The notes below the pieces were generated by a model that searched no databases, was not told the DNA's origin, and saw only the letters and a list, made by a program, of their open reading frames with translations. A stretch of 64,000 nt of DNA, from NCBI GenBank assembly GCA_965223125.1, contig OZ244984.1:1860001-1924000 (forward strand), in the 5' to 3' direction. The translations under genes and the position numbers were made by a program. Source of the DNA: Pacificispira sp965223125. Its GTDB lineage: Bacteria; Pseudomonadota; Alphaproteobacteria; UBA8366; Aestuariispiraceae. Within the stretch, counting starts at the first letter, position 1. The number at the start of each line of letters is the position of its first letter. Below are positions 59,648 to 64,000 of this stretch, piece by piece.

Positions 59648-60979
59648 CTATCGTATCAATCCCTGCATCAGATCCAGGAAGTTGGGGAAGCTGGTTCGGA
59701 TTGGGGCGGCGGAGTCGAGCGTGACCGGGTGTTTCGCGACAAGGCCCAGCACATAGAAGCTCATGGCGATGCGATGGTCCAGATGGGTCGCGACCGTTGC
59801 CCCGCCCGCGACTTCGCCGGGGCGGCCCTCGACCTCCATCCAGTCTTCGCCCTCCGCTACAGTCACGCCATTGGCGCGCAGGCCCGTGGCCATGACCGCG
59901 ATCCGGTCGGATTCCTTCACCCGCAATTCACCGACGCCGTTCATCCGCGTGCGCCCCTCCGCCTGGGAGGCGGCGACAGAGAGGATCGGATATTCATCGA
60001 TCATGCTGGCCGCCCACTCCGGCGGGACCTCTACGCCGCGCAGGCTGGAATGCCGCGCGATCAGGTCGGCAACCGGCTCGCCCCCGGCGATCCGCTCATT
60101 CTCGATTGTGATATCCGCGCCCATCTCCAGCAATGTCGTGATCAGTCCGGTTCGCGTCGGGTTCATGCCGATATTCGGCAGACGCACCTCCGATCCCGGC
60201 ACCAGCAGGGCGGCAACAATCGGGAAGGCGGCGGAGGACGGATCGGCAGGTACCTGGATATCGGCGGCAATCAGTTCCGGTTCGCCCCCGACGGCGATGC
60301 GCATGCCGCCACCGGCCAGATCCTCGCGCGTCACCGTGCCGCCGAAATGGGTCAGCATCCGCTCGGTATGGTCGCGGGTGGCGACGGCTTCGATCACGGC
60401 GGTCTCACCCCGCGCCATCAGCCCGGCCAGCAGCACCGCCGACTTCACCTGGGCCGACGCGACCGGCAGTTCATAGGTGATCGGCAGCACCGCCTCCGCG
60501 CCCTCGATCATCAGCGGCAGCCGCCCGCCCTCACGCATCTCGATCCGTGCGCCCATGGCACAGAGGGGGTCCGTCACGCGCCGCATCGGGCGCGATCGCA
60601 GCGAGGCATCGCCGGTCATGAAGCACCGTATCGGATGCCCCGCCAGAATACCCAGCAGCAGCCGCGCAGCCGTACCGGAATTTCCCATATCGAGGATATC
60701 CTCCGGCTCCCGCAACGCGCCAAGCCCGACGCCGCTGACATGCCAGACCCCGGTGGCATCGCGATCCACCACCGCGCCCAGTTGACGGAAGGCCTGGGCG
60801 GTGGCCAGCACGTCCTCGCCCTCCAGCAGCCCGTCGATCCGCGTCGTCCCGACAGCAAGCCCGCCCAGCATCACGGCGCGGTGGGAGATCGATTTATCGC
60901 CTGGAACGCGGGCGGTCCCGACCAGGGCCGTGCAGGCGGAAACGGTCAGGGCATCTTCAGGCATTGCGCTATCGGTCAT
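59648..60979 (-). CDS. aroA: 3-phosphoshikimate 1-carboxyvinyltransferase (class II-like)
   Basis: AroA joins shikimate-3-phosphate and phosphoenolpyruvate in aromatic amino acid synthesis. The 443-residue protein has VPGDKSISHRAVM near 26, MGNSGTAARLLLG near 98, SLRSRPMRRVTDPLCAMGA near 120, ASAQVKSAVLLAGL near 168, NPTRTGL near 265 and RVKESDRIA near 340. Several of these blocks (SAQVK, RPM.RV) resemble class II, glyphosate-tolerant-type enzymes; this is from motif memory only. It converges with rimO, 15 bases apart. Confidence 0.95.
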   Translation of the reverse strand: MTDSAMPEDALTVSACTALVGTARVPGDKSISHRAVMLGGLAVGTTRIDGLLEGEDVLATAQAFRQLGAVVDRDATGVWHVSGVGLGALREPEDILDMGNSGTAARLLLGILAGHPIRCFMTGDASLRSRPMRRVTDPLCAMGARIEMREGGRLPLMIEGAEAVLPITYELPVASAQVKSAVLLAGLMARGETAVIEAVATRDHTERMLTHFGGTVTREDLAGGGMRIAVGGEPELIAADIQVPADPSSAAFPIVAALLVPGSEVRLPNIGMNPTRTGLITTLLEMGADITIENERIAGGEPVADLIARHSSLRGVEVPPEWAASMIDEYPILSVAASQAEGRTRMNGVGELRVKESDRIAVMATGLRANGVTVAEGEDWMEVEGRPGEVAGGATVATHLDHRIAMSFYVLGLVAKHPVTLDSAAPIRTSFPNFLDLMQGLIR

Positions 60980-61301
60980 GCGGCCAAAATCCTGGAAACA
61001 CGGGTGCAAAACAGACGGCCGGTCTGCGGGATCGGCCAGGAAGCGCGGGCAGTTTTACACGCTGCCGCGCGACCTCACAAACCCCCATTCTCGCTTTCGG
61101 CGGGGCGGAGAAGCGCCTTTCCCGTCCGGCGGAACGAATAACCTTTTGACAGGGGCCCCGGAATTTGGCAAAGGCGCGCGCTGACCGGGTGTTGGCGAAG
61201 CGTTTTTAATTTTCCTCTCCCGGCCGGAATGGCATTGGTGATCCGGCAACGGATGCACCACCCAGATAATCCGTCCAATGATCCCGAAGGAGGACAGCGA
61301 C
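60980..61301. other. Divergent intergenic region between aroA and the FYDLN gene
   Basis: These 322 bases hold no supported gene. A perfect TTGACA occurs at 61146-61151 without a convincing -10 at the right distance. The last 40 bases contain the strong GAAGGAGG ribosome-binding site of the downstream gene. Promoters for both flanking genes must lie here, but I cannot place them firmly. Confidence 0.6.
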
Positions 61302-61631
61302 ATGGCGAAACCGGAATGGGGCTTCAAGCGCATGTGCCTCAGCTGTGGCGCGAAATTCTACGATATGAAGAAATCGCCGATCATCTGCCCCAGCTGCGAG
61401 GCGGTCTTTGATCCCGAAGCGGCGACGAAGCTGAAGCGCGGGCGCGGCCATGTGCCGGAAGAGAAGGTGAAAAAGGAAGCCAAGGTCGCCGAGGTCGCGG
61501 ATGACGATGATGACGACATCGACGTTCTGGACGATGACGACGATGACGGTGTCCTGGAGGATACCTCCGATCTCGACGACGACGACGATGTGCCGGTCGT
61601 CGGTGCCGGCAAGGATGATGACGACATCTGA
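61302..61631 (+). CDS. FYDLN-acid-domain zinc-ribbon protein (TIGR02300)
   Basis: The 109-residue protein has an N-terminal zinc ribbon (CLSCGAKFYDM near 12-22 and CPSCEAVFDP near 29-38), a short basic linker and a C-terminal half made almost only of Asp, Glu and Val runs. This build is the alphaproteobacterial TIGR02300/FYDLN-acid family, whose role is not known to me; here the signature reads F-Y-D-M-K. The strong GAAGGAGG before the ATG suggests high expression. tRNA-Ala follows 96 bases later. Confidence 0.92.
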   Translation: MAKPEWGFKRMCLSCGAKFYDMKKSPIICPSCEAVFDPEAATKLKRGRGHVPEEKVKKEAKVAEVADDDDDDIDVLDDDDDDGVLEDTSDLDDDDDVPVVGAGKDDDDI

Positions 61632-61659
61632 TATCTGACCGCCGCATTCGGAAAATCGC

Positions 61660-61687
61660 TTGCGGGACCGGACGGGGCGTGTATAAA
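61660..61687 (+). promoter_or_regulatory. Promoter of tRNA-Ala
   Basis: TTGCGG (61660-61665), a 16-base spacer and TATAAA (61682-61687) lie 40 bases before the tRNA. The -10 matches consensus in five of six positions and is the best candidate in the region. Confidence 0.6.
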
Positions 61688-61727
61688 ACGCGCCGCCGAC
61701 CCCGGAACCCGGATCGGTCAGTCAGAA

Positions 61728-61803
61728 GGGGCCATAGCTCAGCTGGGAGAGCGCTACACTGGCAGTGTAGAGGTCAGCGGTTCGATCCCGCTTGGCTCCA
61801 CCA
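61728..61803 (+). tRNA. tRNA-Ala(GGC)
   Basis: The 76-nt sequence folds as a canonical tRNA. It has acceptor GGGGCCA/TGGCTCC with one mismatch-tolerant pair, D-arm GCTCAGCTGGGAGAGC, anticodon stem CTACA/TGTAG around CTGGCAG (anticodon GGC), T-arm AGCGGTTCGATCCCGCT, and encoded CCA at 61801-61803. Its 3' end faces the integrase gene, so it is the probable attachment site of the right-hand element. Confidence 0.96.
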
Positions 61804-62899
61804 TCGAAAACCCTCGGGAAACCGGGGGTTTTCGCTTGTTGGGCCTCCGCGTGTGAGCAAGACGTTTCGAGTCCACAGACTCGATATAATCCAATCCGTT
61901 CGCTAAAATGGCCGCTTCTTCTGCAAAATGATCCGGATTGTACTTGCGATAGACCCGCTCGATCATCTTGGGACTGGTGGCCGTCATATAGGAAATTCGG
62001 TCGATGGATACACCTTCCTGCGCAAGCCAGGAAATCACCGAATGTTTCAGAACATGCGGCGTCACTTCCGGTCCTAATCCCGCTTTCGCAGCCGCGTTCA
62101 TAAAGCTCGTTCTGATATCGTTGAGCGGTTCGCCGTAGCACTCGATCACATGATTTGACTGCGCCTGCTTTTTGGCTTTCTGGAGCTCTCGAACAAGCAC
62201 ACCTGTAATCCGCACTATTGTACGGCGTTTGTGTGTCTCCGGACGGTCGGGATTGTCGAAATCGATCCAACCCGTTCCTTGTTCGCCCAGTTTCACACGA
62301 TCCCACGTCAAGTCCAGAACGGCACCCTTTCGTGCCCCTGTCGTCCCGGCAATCAGGATAAACAGGCGGGTGTGCGAATATTCCGCACACTCCAACAGTC
62401 GGTGAAACTCGCCACGGGTCAGAAAACGCTCTCTTGGGCGTCCGGCTGCTGGCAAATCGATATGAGGGGCTTTGGTGATTGCCTTGCGCCGTTCGGCGGC
62501 ATTCAAGGTTGCCTTCAACTCCACTAGCTCGTGGCGACCACTCACACCAACCGCGTTGCGTTCCACTATGTACTGCGCCACCAATTCCGGTGTGATCTGT
62601 TCGGGCAGTAACGGCCCAAAGAACGGCTCCAGGGGCTTGTGATAGCCTCTGGTAACGCTCTTGGCCCGCGCCTGCCCCTTCTTCTCGGACATGGCGAGCC
62701 GCCAGCGCAGAAGCTCCAGAACGGTCGGCTCTGGCGGTAACGCCGTTTTGGATGCGACATGAAGGGCTAAACATCGTTCAGCCTCCCGTCGATCCGCCGT
62801 GAAAGTGCAGAGGGTACGGCCCGCATCGCGGATGTACCAAGACCGGTATCCCGGTCTTTTGATAAGTCGGGGTGGTTTCCGTTGTCGCGGCATGTCCAT
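61754..62899 (-). CDS. Tyrosine integrase reading into tRNA-Ala
   Basis: The 381-residue integrase has an N-terminal arm-binding-like domain (PPRLIKRPGYRSWYIRDAG), a SAM-like core-binding region and a catalytic domain. The first Arg is in TTGARKGAVLDLTWDRV near 195, the His box reads TPHVLKHSVISWL near 283 with Lys where Arg is usual, and the Tyr lies in MIERVYRKYNPDH near 320. The last ~27 residues are encoded by the tRNA terminator and the antisense strand of tRNA-Ala (ending EPLTSTLPV), so the stop lies inside the tRNA gene. It probably catalyses integration at that tRNA. The start overlaps the excisionase-like gene by 133 bases. Confidence 0.93.
   Translation of the reverse strand: MDMPRQRKPPRLIKRPGYRSWYIRDAGRTLCTFTADRREAERCLALHVASKTALPPEPTVLELLRWRLAMSEKKGQARAKSVTRGYHKPLEPFFGPLLPEQITPELVAQYIVERNAVGVSGRHELVELKATLNAAERRKAITKAPHIDLPAAGRPRERFLTRGEFHRLLECAEYSHTRLFILIAGTTGARKGAVLDLTWDRVKLGEQGTGWIDFDNPDRPETHKRRTIVRITGVLVRELQKAKKQAQSNHVIECYGEPLNDIRTSFMNAAAKAGLGPEVTPHVLKHSVISWLAQEGVSIDRISYMTATSPKMIERVYRKYNPDHFAEEAAILANGLDYIESVDSKRLAHTRRPNKRKPPVSRGFSMVEPSGIEPLTSTLPV
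61805..61834 (+). terminator. Intrinsic terminator of tRNA-Ala
   Basis: CGAAAACCCTCGG (61805-61817) pairs with CCGGGGGTTTTCG (61822-61834) around a GAAA tetraloop, with one G-T wobble. It begins two bases after the tRNA CCA. The integrase frame passes through it on the other strand. Confidence 0.85.
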
Positions 62900-63054
62900 G
62901 TCTCCAGGCAGTTAGACAAGCAATCTTCATCGATTCGGATCGAACCGGTCGGATACTTGATGACTGGAAGATGGCCTGACGCCGCCATACGCCGAACAGT
63001 CTCATAAGAGACATTCAACCGCTTCGCCGTTTCACGCATTGTCAGGAGGCCCAT
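62767..63054 (-). CDS. Excisionase-like HTH protein
   Basis: The 95-residue protein has a MerR/excisionase-type winged HTH in its first 45 residues: LTMRETAKRLNVSYETVRRM followed by GHLPVIKYPTGSIRIDEDCL. It probably bends DNA at the attachment site and sets the direction of recombination, as Xis proteins do next to integrases. The 3' 133 bases also encode the integrase N-terminus in another frame, so its C-terminal half may be poorly constrained. Confidence 0.85.
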   Translation of the reverse strand: MGLLTMRETAKRLNVSYETVRRMAASGHLPVIKYPTGSIRIDEDCLSNCLETWTCRDNGNHPDLSKDRDTGLGTSAMRAVPSALSRRIDGRLNDV

Positions 63055-63092
63055 AGCAGAGCCCTCCCGAAGATCGTTACGCCGTTAGTTTC

Positions 63093-63121
63093 TTGTGGAA
63101 AAACCTGGAGAGGGATATACT
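63093..63121 (+). promoter_or_regulatory. Candidate promoter for an antisense small RNA
   Basis: TTGTGG (63093-63098), a 17-base spacer and TATACT (63116-63121) read rightward, away from the excisionase gene and into the 3' end of the XRE gene. The -10 is strong, the -35 weak. Transcription would start near 63128. Confidence 0.45.
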
Positions 63122-63127
63122 CTTTCG

Positions 63128-63244
63128 CAGATAAACGACTCACGTCTGATCCTCCTGTTTCTTGAGGGTTGGGGCTGCGCCAACAGCCGCTGGGTGGTTT
63201 TGCAAGGAGCGGCTCGGGTCTTCATGATCCGAGCCGTTTTTTTT
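63128..63244 (+). ncRNA. Candidate antisense small RNA (about 117 nt)
   Basis: A promoter-like site ends at 63121 and a strong intrinsic terminator ends at 63244, with no convincing coding frame between them. The transcript would be antisense to about the last 105 bases of the XRE regulator gene and contains CCTCCTG near 63150, an anti-Shine-Dalgarno-like stretch. Both ends are predictions from sequence signals only. Confidence 0.4.
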
Positions 63245-63706
63245 CAACGAGCGTTCGAGCCTCAAGAGCCGCTGACCGTAGTAGTGAAGCTCACCGTGAA
63301 TTGAATCGAGTGTCCCGTTTAAATCCTCAATGTCTTTCACCGGGAGTGACCATTTCGTCCAATCTAGGTCAGATGCAAAGTGATCTACGAAGTCAAAGTA
63401 GTCAGGATTGTTGAACGGAATTTCCTCATTGAGGGAGGGATCGATACGGCATTCTTCTTGCTGGTAAACAGTGTTGAAAATTTCTCTCGGATCAATTTCG
63501 AGAATTTTGCAAAGACGCGTTAGTTTTGGCAGCGGAGGATATTTTCCGTCTGGCTGTCCAGCCTTTTCCCACTTTGCCAATGAGTTTGGACTAACTCCGG
63601 CCATTTCAGCGAGTTTGGCACGCGAAAGCTTGCGGGAAATTCGTTCCCGCTCCAGCCGCCCCCCTAGGCCGACAAACTGAAAGTTGAAATCATCAGCATC
63701 GCTCAT
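63140..63706 (-). CDS. XRE-family transcriptional regulator
   Basis: The 188-residue protein has a Cro/CI-type HTH near 15-70: ERISRKLSRAKLAEMAGVSP, NSLAKWEKAG and LPKLTRLCKILEIDPREIF. The remainder is acidic and helical, without a protease or peptidase motif I can see, so it is unlikely to be a LexA-type cleavable repressor. It is probably the master repressor of the right-hand element. An inverted repeat four bases before its ATG suggests autoregulation. A plus-strand terminator lies inside its 3' coding region. Confidence 0.9.
   Translation of the reverse strand: MSDADDFNFQFVGLGGRLERERISRKLSRAKLAEMAGVSPNSLAKWEKAGQPDGKYPPLPKLTRLCKILEIDPREIFNTVYQQEECRIDPSLNEEIPFNNPDYFDFVDHFASDLDWTKWSLPVKDIEDLNGTLDSIHGELHYYGQRLLRLERSLKKNGSDHEDPSRSLQNHPAAVGAAPTLKKQEDQT
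63210..63244 (+). terminator. Strong intrinsic terminator within the XRE coding region
   Basis: CGGCTCGGGTC (63210-63220) and GATCCGAGCCG (63226-63236) form an 11-bp stem with one G-T wobble and a 5-base loop, followed by eight T (63237-63244). It acts on plus-strand transcripts, that is, antisense to the regulator. Confidence 0.85.
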
Positions 63707-63709
63707 AAG

Positions 63710-63732
63710 GGCAAATTTAGTCCTAATTTGCC
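63710..63732. promoter_or_regulatory. Operator between the XRE gene and the divergent gene
   Basis: GGCAAATT (63710-63717) and AATTTGCC (63725-63732) are perfectly complementary around seven bases. The site starts four bases upstream of the regulator ATG and ends 11 bases before the divergent ATG, so one bound repressor could control both directions. Confidence 0.75.
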
Positions 63733-63743
63733 TTATAGGTCAA

Positions 63744-64000
63744 ATGAAAAATCTAGATATCGTGGACTATCTGGATAATTCTCAAAATATTGAATTTAAC
63801 TTTGCGTTATCGCAACACATCGAAACGCCAACGGCTTGGTTGTTTAAACATTTCCCGAGTTCGGATTGCTTCATTTCGTGTCAAAACAGCCGCCTTGTTA
63901 CGGTCGCTCGACATACGAGCCACGCAATCTACGTGGTGCGTGTAGTAGTACCTTTTTCCTTGGATGCTGATGGACAACAGCATCCGGGATTTTTCAGTCG
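63744..64000 (+). CDS. Unrecognised gene, cut by the window edge
   Basis: An ATG at 63744 opens a frame that stays open for 85 codons to the end of the window. The product begins MKNLDIVDYLDNSQNIEFNF and continues through TAWLFKHFPSSD and AIYVVRVVVPFSLDADGQQH. I do not recognise it; there is no signal peptide, and the stretch AIYVVRVVVPF is a probable beta-strand. It is divergent from the XRE gene and shares its operator, like a cro or early gene of a phage-like element. Its base composition is low in GC. The ribosome-binding site (TAGG) is weak. Confidence 0.55.
   Translation, partial: MKNLDIVDYLDNSQNIEFNFALSQHIETPTAWLFKHFPSSDCFISCQNSRLVTVARHTSHAIYVVRVVVPFSLDADGQQHPGFFS

Noticed and set aside
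63095..63304. A 69-codon plus-strand frame antisense to the XRE gene
   Set aside because: The strong terminator at 63210-63244 would cut its transcript within the frame, and it has no ribosome-binding site. A non-coding RNA explains the signals better.
1..64000. CRISPR arrays or tandem direct repeats
   Set aside because: I found no regularly spaced repeats in reading through the window.

Overview
The window looks like a chromosomal segment of an alphaproteobacterium, probably Rhodospirillales-like. The reasons are a GC-rich core with single-copy housekeeping genes typical of that class, a FYDLN-acid-domain protein, a small SRP RNA next to dnaX, a TIGR03862-type flavoprotein, and a full set of t6A genes in one operon. 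The genus call is a guess. The core (about 5.9-61.8 kb) is flanked on each side by visibly less GC-rich accessory DNA that abuts a tRNA gene: tRNA-Leu(GAG) on the left and tRNA-Ala(GGC) on the right.

Left accessory region (1-5878): a serine recombinase; an HTH-protein/GIY-YIG operon driven by a consensus promoter straddled by two GTTCCG-N4-CGGAAC palindromes; two very small genes with strong Shine-Dalgarno sites; and a large unrecognised protein whose last 20 residues were cut off by an IS1595-family element with intact inverted repeats and an 8-bp target duplication.

Core, left part (5.9-23.5 kb): lipB; a leftward ffs-dnaX-ybaB-recR-amidotransferase-DUF4139 group; a rightward tsaE-tsaB-tsaD-tsaC-flavoprotein operon; a BI-1 membrane protein; a MarR-GNAT fusion with its own operator; a YbbA/YbbP-type ABC pair divergent from an arylesterase-FIST pair.

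Core, catabolic cluster (23.5-33.4 kb): an aryl/acyl-CoA ligase, a TetR regulator, a two-subunit MaoC hydratase, a thiolase-like enzyme, an aldehyde dehydrogenase, a PaaA-like diiron protein with a ferredoxin-reductase partner, an alpha/beta hydrolase and a gamma-butyrobetaine-dioxygenase-like enzyme. Two TTTAC-N6-GTAAA operators, one before the ligase and one after tetR, suggest one regulon. The substrate is unknown. This is the best candidate here for an undescribed pathway.

Core, right part (33.4-61.7 kb): a pterin dehydratase, a zincin, rsmB, a sigma54 response regulator, an SDR-cupin pair, and a long leftward chain of overlapping genes. The chain runs from three glycosyltransferases through a phosphatase, another step of surface-glycan type, a deacetylase and a small membrane protein into a complete YejABEF-like peptide importer. 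It is followed by a receiver-Hpt-like protein, agmatinase, an RND efflux pair whose pump gene carries a one-base frameshift, rimO, aroA and an acidic zinc-ribbon protein.

Right accessory region (61.7-64.0 kb): a tyrosine integrase whose reading frame runs into tRNA-Ala, an overlapping excisionase-like gene, an XRE regulator with an operator at its start codon, a probable antisense small RNA under the 3' end of that regulator, and a divergent gene cut by the window edge.
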